Assembly (NCBI GenBank): GCA_038322575.1
Contig: JBBQGB010000007.1
Span: forward strand, 12,398 to 76,397
DNA length: 64,000 nucleotides
Source of the DNA: JACMOY01 sp038322575
GTDB lineage: Bacteria > Actinomycetota > Actinomycetes > Actinomycetales > Angustibacteraceae
Reading direction: 5' to 3'
Shown here: in pieces, positions 55,470 through 63,850 of the stretch
How the letters are laid out: the number at the start of each line of letters is the position of its first letter
Position numbering within the stretch: position 1 is the stretch's first letter
Translations under genes and position numbers: made by a program
Notes under the pieces: generated by a model
Told to the model about the DNA's origin: nothing
The model's input: only the letters and a program-made list of their open reading frames with translations
Databases searched by the model: none

Positions 55470-56089
55470 CGACCGGTCTCGCCCTGGAGCAGCGCCGGGA
55501 CGGCCGTCGCGCTCGGGCCGGGCGTCACCCGGCGCACCAGACCCGCGTCGCTGAACGGGTTCTCGCGGCCGGTGACCCCGTGCTGCACGGTCAGCTGGTC
55601 GAGCGGGGGCACGACCCCCGAGCCGGACGATGGCAGCGAGCTGCCCAGCGCGGTCACCGCGATCACGCCGACCCCGAGGACGCCGGCCGCCGCCGCGATC
55701 ACACGGCGCGAGCGCCGGTGCTCCCGCCGGGTCGGCGGACGCACCGAGACCGCGGGCAGCCGGGGCGGGCGGGGGGCTGACGGCGACGCGGTCCGTCCGA
55801 CCACGACCGCGCTGGGCGGGCGCGCCGTCCCCGCGACCCGGCCCGGGCGCGGTGGCAGCGGCCCACCCGTGTCGCCCATGGCGAGCAGCCGGGCCATCAG
55901 GGCGTCCGAGGGGCCGGGGGCGGGCAGCTCACGGACCCGCGCCACGAGCAGCCGCTCGGTGTCCAGCGCCTCGCGGCACGCGGCGCAGCCGGTCACGTGC
56001 GCGAGCGAGCGGTCGCGGACGTCGTCGGGCAGCGAGTCGTCGGCCAGGCCGCTGATCCGGGCCCCGAGGCAGGGCGAGCGCTGGATCAT
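55466..56089 (-). CDS. rseA: Zinc-binding anti-sigma factor (RseA-like)
   Basis: 207 residues from ATG 56089, overlapping the sigE stop (ATGA). The zinc-associated anti-sigma motif is HVTGCAACREAL near residue 31-41. A Pro/Arg-rich cytosolic linker leads to one membrane helix (near 130-150: VIAAAAGVLGVGVIAVTAL) and a short outer domain. It should hold SigE inactive until regulated release. Translational coupling with sigE gives matched amounts. Confidence 0.9.
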   Translation of the reverse strand: MIQRSPCLGARISGLADDSLPDDVRDRSLAHVTGCAACREALDTERLLVARVRELPAPGPSDALMARLLAMGDTGGPLPPRPGRVAGTARPPSAVVVGRTASPSAPRPPRLPAVSVRPPTRREHRRSRRVIAAAAGVLGVGVIAVTALGSSLPSSGSGVVPPLDQLTVQHGVTGRENPFSDAGLVRRVTPGPSATAVPALLQGETGR

Positions 56090-56766
56090 CCCTGCTCCCC
56101 GGGGACGTCGGTGTCCAGCTCGGCGGTGGAGGCGCGGCGGCGGTGGGCCAGGGCCTCGCGCAGCTGCGAGCGGCCGCGGTGGATCCGCGAGCGCACGGTG
56201 CCGAGCTTGACGCCGAGCGTCGCGGCGACCTCCTCGTACGACAGCCCCTCGATGTCGCAGAGCACCACGGCCGCGCGAAAGCCCGGCGAGAGGGCGTCGA
56301 GCGCGGCCTGCACGTCGTCGTCCAGGTGGGTGTCCTCGTACGCCCGTGAGGGGTCGGGCTCGCGACCGGGCATCCGCTCGTGGGCGTCATCGGCGAGCGC
56401 GTCGAAGCGGATCCGCTTCTTGCGGCGCACCCCGTCCAGGAACAGGTTGGTGGTGATGCGGTGCAGCCAGCCCTCGAAGGTGCCGGGGGTGTACGACGAC
56501 AGGCTGCGGAAGACGCGGACGAAGACCTCCTGCGTGAGGTCCTCGGCGTCGTGCGTGTTGCCGGTCAGCCGGTAGGCGAGGCGGTAGACGCGGCCGGAGT
56601 GCTCTCGCACCACCTGCTCCCACGACGGCGGCGCCCAGGGCGCGGCCGCAGCCTGGTCGACCAGGCCGTCGGGGCCCAGCACGACCTCCTGCGAGGGATC
56701 CTCGGATGCGGGCACTGCACCTCCGTGGGCGTCGAGTCGCCAGTCGATCAGCGTGCCAACCATCAT
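56086..56766 (-). CDS. sigE: ECF RNA polymerase sigma factor SigE
   Basis: 226 residues from ATG 56766; the adjacent ATG 56763 has better spacing to GAGGG, so either Met may be used. Region 2 (HSGRVYRLAYRLTGNTHDAEDLTQEVFVRVF, with intervening GTFEGWLHRITTNLFLD) and region 4 (LCDIEGLSYEEVAATLGVKLGTVRSRIHRGR) are complete. The N-terminal 60 residues are an extension as in mycobacterial SigE. It directs envelope-stress genes, starts the operon with rseA, the RseB-like gene, htrA and tatB, and is preceded by its own type of promoter. Confidence 0.95.
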   Translation of the reverse strand: MMVGTLIDWRLDAHGGAVPASEDPSQEVVLGPDGLVDQAAAAPWAPPSWEQVVREHSGRVYRLAYRLTGNTHDAEDLTQEVFVRVFRSLSSYTPGTFEGWLHRITTNLFLDGVRRKKRIRFDALADDAHERMPGREPDPSRAYEDTHLDDDVQAALDALSPGFRAAVVLCDIEGLSYEEVAATLGVKLGTVRSRIHRGRSQLREALAHRRRASTAELDTDVPGEQG

Positions 56767-56806
56767 CCCTCGTTCCACGTCGCTGTCCCTGCCGGGCCCG
56801 CTGGTG

Positions 56807-56834
56807 CAACGGATCACCTGGCGCGCGGGTTCCC
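56807..56834 (-). promoter_or_regulatory. ECF-type promoter of sigE (autoregulation)
   Basis: On the minus strand GGGAAC (56834-56829), 17 bp, CGTTG (56811-56807), about 41 nt before the first sigE ATG. The same motif and spacing occur before whiB. It overlaps the possible -10 (TAGGCT, 56839-56844, plus strand) region of the divergent methyltransferase gene. Confidence 0.7.
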
Positions 56835-56889
56835 GCACTAGGCTGACGGCCGCGGTCCGGTCGGGCCCGCCCGAGCACTGGAGACCCGC

Positions 56890-57528
56890 GTGTCGATCGG
56901 CCTCAAACCTGCCAGCTGGGCCTACGCCGAGTCGTTCGTCGTCGAGGACGAGGTGGCCGAGCGCGCCCGTGCGCGCGCCACCGAGCTGGGCTGCTCGCCC
57001 GTCCTGCCCGGCACCGGGGCGGCGCTGCGGCTGCTCGCGGCGACCCTCGCCGCCCGCTCGGTCGTCGAGATCGGCACGGGCACCGGGGTCTCGGGGCTGT
57101 GGCTGCTGCAGGGCATGCCCGCCGACGGGGTGCTGACCACGATCGACGTCGAACCCGAGCACCAGCGGGCGGCGCGCGAGGCGTTCGCCGAGGCCGGTGT
57201 CGCCGGCAACCGCACCCGGGTGATCTCGGGTCGGGCCCTGGACGTCCTGCCGCGCCTGACCGACGGCGCGTACGACCTGGTCTTCGTCGACGCGGCCAAG
57301 ACCGAGCACGACGACTACCTCAGCCAGGCCCTGCGGCTGCTGCGTCCCGGGGGGGCGGTGGCCTTCGAGGGCGCGCTGTTCCACGACCGGGTGGCCGACC
57401 CCGCCCAGCGCGACGAGACCACCACGAGCGTGCGCGAGCTCGGCAAGGCCGTGCGAGACGACGAGCGGCTGCTGCCCGCGCTGCTGCCGGTCGGCGACGG
57501 CCTGCTCGTGGCGGTCAAGCGCGCCTGA
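56890..57528 (+). CDS. O-methyltransferase, family 3 (SAM-dependent)
   Basis: 212 residues from GTG 56890 with GGAG 7 nt upstream. Class I methyltransferase with VVEIGTGTGVSGLWLLQGM as the SAM-binding glycine loop, TTIDVEPEHQRAAREAF and YDLVFVDAAKTEHDDYL, the catechol-O-methyltransferase-like metal/catalytic region. The homologue Rv1220c also stands divergent to sigE. Its acceptor is unknown. Confidence 0.93.
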   Translation: MSIGLKPASWAYAESFVVEDEVAERARARATELGCSPVLPGTGAALRLLAATLAARSVVEIGTGTGVSGLWLLQGMPADGVLTTIDVEPEHQRAAREAFAEAGVAGNRTRVISGRALDVLPRLTDGAYDLVFVDAAKTEHDDYLSQALRLLRPGGAVAFEGALFHDRVADPAQRDETTTSVRELGKAVRDDERLLPALLPVGDGLLVAVKRA

Positions 57529-57531
57529 GGC

Positions 57532-59046
57532 TCAGGCCAGCGCCTGCAACCAGTCCAGCAGCAGCCGGACGCCGAACCCCGTGCCGCCCTTGCTGAGCAG
57601 CCCGGCGTCCTTGTCGCTGCGGGCGGTGCCGGCGACGTCCAGGTGCGCCCACCGGCGCGACCCGGCGAACTCCTGCAGGAACAGCGCCGCGAGGATCGCA
57701 CCCGCGCCGACCCCCGGCACGGTCGCGATGTGGCACAGGTCGGCGTGGTCGGAGTCCAGCGCGCCGCGGTAGTCCTGCACCAGCGGCAGCCGCCACAGCC
57801 GCTCGCCGCTGCGCTCCCCCGCACCGGCCAGGTCGGCGGCGAGCGCGTCGTCCGGCGTGAACAGCGCCGCGTGACCGCGGCCCAGCGCCATCGAGGCGGC
57901 GCCGGTCAGGGTCGCGACGTCGACCACGACGTCCGGGTCGAGGGTGGCGTCGGCGTACGCCAGCGCGTCGGCGAGCACCAGCCGCCCCTCGGCGTCGGTG
58001 TTGCGCACCTCGACGGTGCGGCCGCCGTACTGGGTGATGACGTCGCCGGGACGGTACGCCGAGGCGCCGATCGCGTTCTCGGCCAACGGCATCAGCGCGG
58101 TGACCCGAGCCCGCACCCCGAGCAGCGCGCAGGCCCGCACCGTCGCGAGCACGACCGCGGCCCCGCTCATGTCGGTCTTCATCGACACCATCGACTCGGT
58201 CTTCTTCAACGAGATGCCGCCGGTGTCGAACGTGATGCCCTTGCCGACCAGTACGACGTGCGGCCCGCCGCCCGCACCGGCGTACGACACCTCGACCAGC
58301 CGGGGCGGGCGGGCCGCCGCGGCACCGACGGCGAGGATCCCGCCGAACCCCTCGGCCGCCAGCTCGCGGTGGTCGCGCACGCGCACGGCCAGGCCGGTCT
58401 CGACCCCCACCCGGCGAGCGCGGGCGGCCACCCACGCCGGCCCCTTGACCGAGGACGGCGTGTTGGCCAGGTCGCGGGCCAGCACGGTCGCCTCGGCGAC
58501 CGCGACCCCGTGGGCGACCCCCTCGGTCACTGCCGTCGGCTCGCCACCGACCAGGTCGACGCGCTTGACCGGCGGCGGCGGCGCCGTCCGCACCCCGGTG
58601 CGCAGCGTGAGGTACGAGCCGAGCACCAGCCCCTCGGCCAGCGACCGGGCGGCCGTCCGCGCCTGTTGTCCACTGCTGATCGTCGTCACCAGCCGGTCGC
58701 GGCCGCGGTGGGCGCGGGCCAGCGCGGCGCCGACCAGCCGCTGCGACGCCACCGAACCGTCCCCGGCGCCCACCAGCACCACTCGGTCGACCAGGTGCGC
58801 ACCGGACGGCGACCACGGCACGCGGGTGGTCTCGCCGGCCCCGGCGCGGGGGGCCTCCAGGGCCAGCACCTGGTCGAGGTCGATCGCAAGCAGCTCGCAC
58901 GCCTCGGCGGTGCCCTCACCGGGCTGGGGGCCGGACGTGCCCCCGCCCGGCACGAGCGGCAGGGCCAGCACGTCGATGCGGGGCCCGCCCGCCGACAGCG
59001 CCTGGGTCAGCGTGCCGGGCAGGGGCCGGATCCGGGGTGAGCGCAC
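57532..59046 (-). CDS. pepA: Cytosol leucyl aminopeptidase (M17)
   Basis: 504 residues from GTG 59046, eight nt after TAGGCT. The C-terminal catalytic domain has both metal/active-site segments: VLVGKGITFDTGGISLK with the metal Lys and Asp, MKTDMSGAA, and NTDAEGRLVLADAL with the signature Asp, Glu and Arg. It is a hexameric di-metal exopeptidase removing N-terminal residues, Leu preferred. Its stop and that of the convergent methyltransferase gene sit in a 15-bp palindrome (57523-57537). Confidence 0.96.
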   Translation of the reverse strand: MRSPRIRPLPGTLTQALSAGGPRIDVLALPLVPGGGTSGPQPGEGTAEACELLAIDLDQVLALEAPRAGAGETTRVPWSPSGAHLVDRVVLVGAGDGSVASQRLVGAALARAHRGRDRLVTTISSGQQARTAARSLAEGLVLGSYLTLRTGVRTAPPPPVKRVDLVGGEPTAVTEGVAHGVAVAEATVLARDLANTPSSVKGPAWVAARARRVGVETGLAVRVRDHRELAAEGFGGILAVGAAAARPPRLVEVSYAGAGGGPHVVLVGKGITFDTGGISLKKTESMVSMKTDMSGAAVVLATVRACALLGVRARVTALMPLAENAIGASAYRPGDVITQYGGRTVEVRNTDAEGRLVLADALAYADATLDPDVVVDVATLTGAASMALGRGHAALFTPDDALAADLAGAGERSGERLWRLPLVQDYRGALDSDHADLCHIATVPGVGAGAILAALFLQEFAGSRRWAHLDVAGTARSDKDAGLLSKGGTGFGVRLLLDWLQALA

Positions 59047-59054
59047 GGCTGCTG

Positions 59055-59060
59055 AGCCTA
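59055..59060 (-). promoter_or_regulatory. -10 hexamer TAGGCT of pepA
   Basis: On the minus strand TAGGCT ends 8 nt before GTG 59046 and no Shine-Dalgarno is seen. Confidence 0.4.
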
Positions 59061-59072
59061 GTGCGGACGACG

Positions 59073-59106
59073 CGAGGCCCCCCACCGTGGTCGGTGGGGG
59101 GCCTCG
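59073..59106 (-). terminator. Strong terminator after the DUF3117 gene
   Basis: A perfect 14-bp stem (outer CGAGGCCCCCCACC with its complement) and 6-nt loop, 14 nt beyond the DUF3117 stop on the minus strand. It insulates pepA, whose promoter lies next to it. Confidence 0.85.
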
Positions 59107-59120
59107 TGGTGCGGGGAGCG

Positions 59121-59288
59121 TCAGCCCGCAGCGGTCTTCAGCGCGTCGCCGAGCGCGTTCGCCTCGTCGGGGGTCATCTCGACGACGAGGCGACCACCAC
59201 CCTCGAGCGGCATGCGCATCACGATGCCGCGACCTTCCTTGGTCACCTCGAGCGGGCCGTCGCCGGTCCTGGGCTTCATGGCGGCCAT
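59121..59288 (-). CDS. DUF3117 small protein (Rv1211-like)
   Basis: 55 residues from ATG 59288 with AAAGGGGA upstream; too short to stand out by length but strongly conserved across actinobacteria. The sequence MAAMKPRTGDGPLEVTKEGR, then MRMPLEGGGRLVVEMTPDEA, covers the whole family. A mycobacterial homologue has been described as calmodulin-like; the role here is unknown. It has its own terminator. Confidence 0.92.
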   Translation of the reverse strand: MAAMKPRTGDGPLEVTKEGRGIVMRMPLEGGGRLVVEMTPDEANALGDALKTAAG

Positions 59289-59405
59289 TCGCCGGTCCCC
59301 TTTCGCTGTGCGCGGACGCGCTCTACCGGCGGCGGTAGGCGCGTGTTCGTCCCAGTATCCCGTGTCGGCGCCCTGGCGGGAAATCACCGGGCGCTCGGCG
59401 TCGGG

Positions 59406-59411
59406 CACACT
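59406..59411 (+). promoter_or_regulatory. -10 hexamer CACACT of the paaX-like gene
   Basis: CACACT ends 7 nt before GTG 59419 without a Shine-Dalgarno, the leaderless pattern. Confidence 0.4.
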
Positions 59412-59418
59412 GGCGCCC

Positions 59419-60255
59419 GTGCACGCCCGCTCGGCGCTCTTCGACCTGTACGGCGACCACCTGCGCCGCCGCGGGGCCGCCGCCCAGGTCGCCGTGCTCG
59501 TCCGCCTGCTGACCCCCCTCGGGGTGGCGGCACCGGCCGTTCGGACCGCGGTCTCGCGGATGGTGCGCCAGGGCTGGCTGACCCCCGCCGCCGTCGCCGG
59601 GGGCCCGGGGTACGCCCTCACGGCGCGCGCCGAGCAGCGCCTGGACGCGGCGCACGAGCGCATCTACCGCACGCGCGCGGCCGACTGGGACGGCGGGTGG
59701 GACGTCGTCCTCGTCGACACCGCCGGCAGCCGGGCGGCCCGTGACCGGCTGGCCGCAGGCCTTCGCTACCTCGGCTACGCACCGCTGCGACCGGGCACCT
59801 GGATCAGCCCGCGCGGGTCCGCCGAGCTCGACGCCCTGCTGGCCGCCGAGGGGGCGGGCGCCGAGCGCTTCACCGCCAGGTCCGAGGCGGACGGCGCCGC
59901 GCTGGCCGCCCGCGCCTGGGACCTGCCGGCGATCGCCGCGCGCTACCGGGAGTTCGAGCGGGCGGCGGCCCCCCTGCTGGTGGACGCGCGCGACCTCGCG
60001 CTGGAGCGCGGCGGGGCGGGCGCGGACCAGCGCGCCTACGTCGTGCGGGCGACCCTGCTGCACGAGTGGCGCAAGCTGCTGTTCGTCGACCCGGGGCTGC
60101 CCGCGGCTCTGCTGCCACCCGGGTGGGACGGCGAGCGGGTGGCCGCCCGCTTCGACGCCGCGGCCGGCGCCCTCGCGCCCGCCGCCGACCGCTTCGTGCA
60201 AGGCTGCCTCGGCGTGTCCGCGCCGTTGACGAGCACCCACCTGGAGGTTCGATGA
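59419..60255 (+). CDS. PaaX-family transcriptional regulator
   Basis: 278 residues from GTG 59419. The N-terminal winged helix (SALFDLYGDHLRRRG, RTAVSRMVRQGWL) and the central PaaX domain (GWDVVLVD, YLGYAPLRPGTWISPRG) are followed by the C-terminal helical domain with LLHEWRKLLFVDPGLPAALLPPGW, all diagnostic. PaaX repressors respond to phenylacetyl-CoA. The ATGA overlap with an enoyl-CoA hydratase gene suggests it controls aromatic-acid or related CoA catabolism, though the paaABCDE genes are not in the window. Confidence 0.93.
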   Translation: MHARSALFDLYGDHLRRRGAAAQVAVLVRLLTPLGVAAPAVRTAVSRMVRQGWLTPAAVAGGPGYALTARAEQRLDAAHERIYRTRAADWDGGWDVVLVDTAGSRAARDRLAAGLRYLGYAPLRPGTWISPRGSAELDALLAAEGAGAERFTARSEADGAALAARAWDLPAIAARYREFERAAAPLLVDARDLALERGGAGADQRAYVVRATLLHEWRKLLFVDPGLPAALLPPGWDGERVAARFDAAAGALAPAADRFVQGCLGVSAPLTSTHLEVR

Positions 60256-61046
60256 GCACCGTCGTGACCACGCGCGCCGGGGCGGTCGCCACCGTCACCC
60301 TGGACCGCCCGCAGGCGATGAACGCGATGGACCTCGCGACCAAGCAGGCCCTGCTCGAGGCGCTGCGCGAGGTCGCCGCCGACGACGCGGTGCGGGCCGT
60401 CGTCCTGACCGGCGCCGGTCGGGCGTTCAGCGTGGGTCAGGACCTGCGCGAGCACGTCGCCGACCTGCAGCGCGCGGACGCGGACGGCTTCGAGCTCGGC
60501 GACACGGTGCGCGAGCACTACAACCCGGTCGTCACGCTGCTCGCGACCATGCCCAAGCCGGTGGTGGCCGCGGTCAACGGCGTCGCCGCGGGCGCCGGTG
60601 CGTCGTTCGCGTTCGCCTGCGACCTGCGGCTGGTGGCGTCCGGCGGCGGCTTCAACACCGCGTTCGCCGCCATCGGGCTCTCGTGCGACTCGGGCGCCTC
60701 GTGGTGGCTGCCGCGGCTGGTGGGCCCGGCCCGGGCCACCGAGCTGCTGATGCTGCCGCGCACCGTGGGGGCCGACGAGGCCCTGGCGATCGGGCTGGTG
60801 CACCGGGTCGTGCCGGACGACGAGCTGGGCGCCGCGGCCGCCGAGCTGGCCGCGCGCCTGGCCGCCGGGCCGACCCTGGCCTACGCCTCGATCAAGGCCG
60901 CGGTGCGGTTCTCGCAGACCCACGACCTGGCCGCCTCGCTCGAGCACGAGGGCGAGCTGATGGGGCTGACCGGCCGCAGCGCCGACCACCGCGTGGCGGT
61001 CGAGGCGTTCGTCGCCAAGACGCCGCCGACGTTCACCGGCCGCTGA
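60252..61046 (+). CDS. Enoyl-CoA hydratase/isomerase, PaaG-like
   Basis: 264 residues from ATG 60252, overlapping the paaX-like stop by 4 bp. Crotonase fold with ALEALR-type first lobe, oxyanion-hole segments GAGRAFSVGQDLREH and VNGVAAGAGASFAFACDL, and IGLSCDSGASWWLPRLVG, in which the Asp at the second catalytic position and absence of the paired Glu resemble PaaG/PaaB isomerases. A role in ring-opened phenylacetate metabolism is inferred from PaaX linkage. Confidence 0.9.
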   Translation: MSTVVTTRAGAVATVTLDRPQAMNAMDLATKQALLEALREVAADDAVRAVVLTGAGRAFSVGQDLREHVADLQRADADGFELGDTVREHYNPVVTLLATMPKPVVAAVNGVAAGAGASFAFACDLRLVASGGGFNTAFAAIGLSCDSGASWWLPRLVGPARATELLMLPRTVGADEALAIGLVHRVVPDDELGAAAAELAARLAAGPTLAYASIKAAVRFSQTHDLAASLEHEGELMGLTGRSADHRVAVEAFVAKTPPTFTGR

Positions 61047-61052
61047 CCGGCA

Positions 61053-62258
61053 CTACGGCGGGTAGTCCGTCGGGGGCGTGAACACCAGCAGGTCGTCGAC
61101 CCAGCGCACCTGGTAGGCCAGCCCCGCGACCGCCAGCAGCACGACCAGCAGCGGCCCCACCCGGCGCACCGCCCCGGGCAGCACGAGCAGCGGGAAGACG
61201 AGGATCGCGTAGCGGTAGGTGCTGGTGTACGGCTCGATCACCGCCAGCAGGTACGCCGGGTAGGCCAGCACCCAGGTGCGCAGCTCGGTGCCCATCGGCC
61301 GGGCCAGCGGCGAGAGCACCAGCGCGACGAGGGCGACCGCCGCTGCCGCCGCCCACAGCGGCCCGTCGTCCCCCCACAGCACGCGGCTGATGAACACGGT
61401 GCCCTCGTACGGCGTGGCCACCACGCCGCCGGTGCGCCACGCCCCCTGGATCCGGGTGTAGGCCGAGGGGACGCCGGTGATCAGCTGCACCATCGCCGGC
61501 CAGATGAAGGTCGCCACCGCGCTGAACAGCCCGAGGGCCACGACCTGCGCGACGTCGCCGCGCGGCAGCGGGTCAACCGCGCGGGCCCGCCACCGCAGCA
61601 CCAGGTGGGCCAGCACCATGACCGCGAAGGGGGCGGCCACCGGCCGGGTCAGCGACAGGGCCAGCACGGCGACGGCGGCCAGCCCGTAGCGCCGGCTGAG
61701 CAGCCACAGCATCGCCAGGGCGAGCAGCAGCAGCGCGAGCGTCTCGCTGTAGGCGATCTGCAGCACCGGCGCCGAGGGGAACGCGCACACCAGGACCACC
61801 GCCCCCACCGCGGCCCGTCGGCCGGCCGCCCGCTGCAGCAGCCGCAGCAGCACCACCACGGCGCAGGCCCCGAGCACCAGGTTGAGCAGCACCGCGGCCG
61901 GCGAGAAGGGCAGCGACGTCAGCGCCATCACCGCCCGAACCGTGTAGGGGAAGCCGGGGAAGAACGCCCAGGGGTTCTGCTGCACGGCGCCAGCGGCGTC
62001 GATCGGCAGCGGCAGCGGGTACCCCGTCGTCGCGATGATCTGGTACCACTGCGCGTCCCAGAGCCGGGCCATGTCGAAGTAGCCCGAGCGCGGCCCGGTC
62101 CAGACGCTCGGCAGCTGGCGGCCGGCGGCGCGGCTGATCAGCACCGCGTCGAACAGCCGGGTGAGGGCGTAAACGACGACGACGACGACGTCGGTGCGCC
62201 GCGGCCGGGTGGACGGCCGTACGCGGGTCGGTGCGACCCCTGCGGTCACGCGACTCAC
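61053..62258 (-). CDS. Integral membrane glycosyltransferase (PIG-V/Gpi18-like mannosyltransferase)
   Basis: 401 residues from GTG 62258, overlapping the tag stop (GTGA); the longer frame is antisense-like. About ten hydrophobic segments. After the first, the periplasmic loop contains YFDMARLWDAQWYQIIATTGYP, the Asp-Ala-Gln-Trp-Tyr type motif of GT-C enzymes, and NPWAFFPGFPY, matching PIG-V-like mannosyltransferases that use polyprenyl-phosphate sugars. It probably modifies a lipid or protein at the outer face of the membrane. Confidence 0.85.
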   Translation of the reverse strand: MSRVTAGVAPTRVRPSTRPRRTDVVVVVVYALTRLFDAVLISRAAGRQLPSVWTGPRSGYFDMARLWDAQWYQIIATTGYPLPLPIDAAGAVQQNPWAFFPGFPYTVRAVMALTSLPFSPAAVLLNLVLGACAVVVLLRLLQRAAGRRAAVGAVVLVCAFPSAPVLQIAYSETLALLLLALAMLWLLSRRYGLAAVAVLALSLTRPVAAPFAVMVLAHLVLRWRARAVDPLPRGDVAQVVALGLFSAVATFIWPAMVQLITGVPSAYTRIQGAWRTGGVVATPYEGTVFISRVLWGDDGPLWAAAAAVALVALVLSPLARPMGTELRTWVLAYPAYLLAVIEPYTSTYRYAILVFPLLVLPGAVRRVGPLLVVLLAVAGLAYQVRWVDDLLVFTPPTDYPP

Positions 62259-62836
62259 GCCGGCGCCGCGTGGCAGCCCTGCAGGTGGTCGTCGACCAAG
62301 CCGCAGGCCTGCATGCCGGCGTACGCCGTCGTGGGTCCGACGAAGCTGAAACCCCTGACCTTGAGCGCCTTCGCGAGCGCCACCGACTCGGGCGAGGTGG
62401 CCCGGACGTCGGCCGCCGAGGTCGGCCGCGGGGGCGGGGGGTCGGGCGCGAACGACCACACGAACGCGTCCAGCCCGCCGTCCGCGCGCAGGCCGACGAC
62501 GGCCCGGGCGTTGGTGACCGCGGCCCGGATCTTGGCGCTGTTGCGCACGATCGCGGTGTCGGCCATCAGCCGGGCCTGGTCGCCGGGCCCGAACGCCGCG
62601 ACCGCGTCGGCGTCGAACCCGGCGAACGCGCGCCGGAACCCCTCGCGCTTGCGCAGGATGGTGATCCAGGCCAGGCCCGACTGGAACGCCTCGAGGGTGA
62701 GCCGCTCGAACAGCGCACTCTCACCGTGGACCACTCGGCCCCACTCGCCGTCGTGGTACGCGGTGTAGTCCGGTGCCTGGCCGGCCCAGGCGCAGCGCGG
62801 CAGACCGTCCGGACCGAGCACCAGGCCCTCGCTCAC
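62255..62836 (-). CDS. tag: DNA-3-methyladenine glycosylase I
   Basis: 193 residues from GTG 62836, joined by GTGA overlaps to the genes on both sides. Tag family: RCAWAGQAPDYTAYHDGEWG with the zinc Cys, the helix-hairpin core FERLTLEAFQSGLAWITIL, RKREGFRRAFAGFD, and a C-terminal SFVGPTTAYAGMQACGLVDDH with the remaining zinc ligands (H and C). It excises 3-methyladenine from alkylated DNA. Confidence 0.96.
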   Translation of the reverse strand: MSEGLVLGPDGLPRCAWAGQAPDYTAYHDGEWGRVVHGESALFERLTLEAFQSGLAWITILRKREGFRRAFAGFDADAVAAFGPGDQARLMADTAIVRNSAKIRAAVTNARAVVGLRADGGLDAFVWSFAPDPPPPRPTSAADVRATSPESVALAKALKVRGFSFVGPTTAYAGMQACGLVDDHLQGCHAAPA

Positions 62837-63303
62837 GCCGGGCCGTGCCGGGTGGCCTCGGCCTCGGCCGCCATCTTCTTGATCACGGCCGCGAACGTCA
62901 GCCGGCCCACCAGGTCGTTCAGCCGTCCGGCGAGCGGCAACCGGCGGACGCCGGCGATCTCGATGCTCTCGCTCCACAGCACCTCGCAGCGCGCCGGGCC
63001 CAGCGGGGTGACGCTGAACTCGGCGTCGCCCAGCACGATGCGGCCGGTCTTGCGGATGCGGCACAGCCCGGGCGCACCGTCGTCCGGGGGCTGCCACGAG
63101 GTGACCACCATCGGGTCGTCGAACCCGATCGGGCCGAGGCCCGAGCGCCCCACGAACGAGGCGCCGACACCCGTGGGCGACGCCGAGGTCGTGGTCACCG
63201 TCGTGAACGGCACCCAGCGGCCGTGGCTGGGCCAGTCGACCAGGATCGCCCACACCTCGGCGGCGGGTGCGGCCACCGCACGGCGGACGGTGAAGGTGCC
63301 CAT
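62833..63303 (-). CDS. SRPBCC-family protein
   Basis: 156 residues from ATG 63303, overlapping its upstream neighbour (ATGA). The pattern FTVRRAVAAPAAEVWAILVDW, then SHGRWVPFTTV and GFDDPMVVTSWQPPD, is that of polyketide cyclase/START-like ligand-binding proteins. The ligand is unknown. It is part of the four-gene chain DivIVA-like, SRPBCC, tag, glycosyltransferase. Confidence 0.88.
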   Translation of the reverse strand: MGTFTVRRAVAAPAAEVWAILVDWPSHGRWVPFTTVTTTSASPTGVGASFVGRSGLGPIGFDDPMVVTSWQPPDDGAPGLCRIRKTGRIVLGDAEFSVTPLGPARCEVLWSESIEIAGVRRLPLAGRLNDLVGRLTFAAVIKKMAAEAEATRHGPA

Positions 63304-63716
63304 CAGCGCTCCTCGGCGTCGGCGTGCTGCTGGACCCGCTGCTCGGTGCGCTGCCGCTCGAGCAGGGTGAGCCGCTCGCGCAGGTCGCGGATCTGGGCGA
63401 GCTGCGCATCCAGCTGGGCTCCGGCCCGGTCGAGCACCTCGTCGACCTCGTCCATCCGGTAGCCGCGCAGGCCCAGCGAGAACCGCACCCGCGCGAGGTC
63501 GTCGCCGCTGAGCCCGTCGTCCGGCAGCCCGCCGTCCAGCAGCCCGTCGTCCGGCAGCCCGTCGTCCAGCCCGCCGACGCGCGGCAGCCCGTCGTCCAGC
63601 CCGGTCGACGGCAGGCTGGACACCGGCTCGTCCAGTCCCCCGCGCACGACGCCCGCCGCGACGGCGGCCACCGCGGCCACGACCGCGAGCACGATCAGCA
63701 CCTGGATCAAGGTCAC
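63303..63716 (-). CDS. DivIVA-domain single-pass membrane protein with pentapeptide repeats
   Basis: 137 residues from GTG 63716. One N-terminal membrane helix (LIQVLIVLAVVAAVAAVAAGVV), then a low-complexity stretch of GLDDG/LPDDG pentapeptides (about 38-69), a DivIVA-type motif VRFSLGLRGYRMDEVDEVLD, and a coiled coil (LDAQLAQIRDLRERLTLLE). The same gene (Rv1209) stands next to tag and DUF3117 in M. tuberculosis. A role in polar growth or division is inferred from the DivIVA motif. Confidence 0.85.
   Translation of the reverse strand: MTLIQVLIVLAVVAAVAAVAAGVVRGGLDEPVSSLPSTGLDDGLPRVGGLDDGLPDDGLLDGGLPDDGLSGDDLARVRFSLGLRGYRMDEVDEVLDRAGAQLDAQLAQIRDLRERLTLLERQRTEQRVQQHADAEER
63511..63600 (+). repeat. 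Six 15-bp tandem repeats inside the DivIVA-like gene
   Basis: Units of consensus AGCCCGTCGTCC[G/A]GC begin at 63511, 63526, 63541, 63556, 63571 and 63586; the fifth is degenerate. They encode the acidic pentapeptide linker, keep the frame and are probably prone to copy-number change. Confidence 0.9.
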
Positions 63717-63796
63717 CGGGCCATCGTGTCACGCGCCGCCGACAGCGCCCGCGGGTCGTCGACCCCGCACCCCTGACGACGCGAGACCGCGCGAAG

Positions 63797-63823
63797 GGCC
63801 CACCGGACGCCGCCCGGTGGGCC
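63797..63823. terminator. GC-rich hairpin upstream of the DivIVA-like gene
   Basis: GGCCCACCGG and CCGGTGGGCC pair perfectly (10 bp) around a 7-nt loop. It probably terminates a minus-strand transcript coming from beyond the window. Confidence 0.6.
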
Positions 63824-63850
63824 GTCCGCGCATCCTCGACGCCCACCCGG

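Noticed and set aside
57523..57537. GCCTGAG-G-CTCAGGC palindrome at the convergent ends of the methyltransferase and pepA genes
   Set aside because: The arms are simply the two TGA stops with flanking codons and the loop is one base, so no functional hairpin is needed to explain it.
63511..63600. Tandem repeats considered as a CRISPR-like array
   Set aside because: Units are contiguous 15-mers without spacers and lie in a coding frame.
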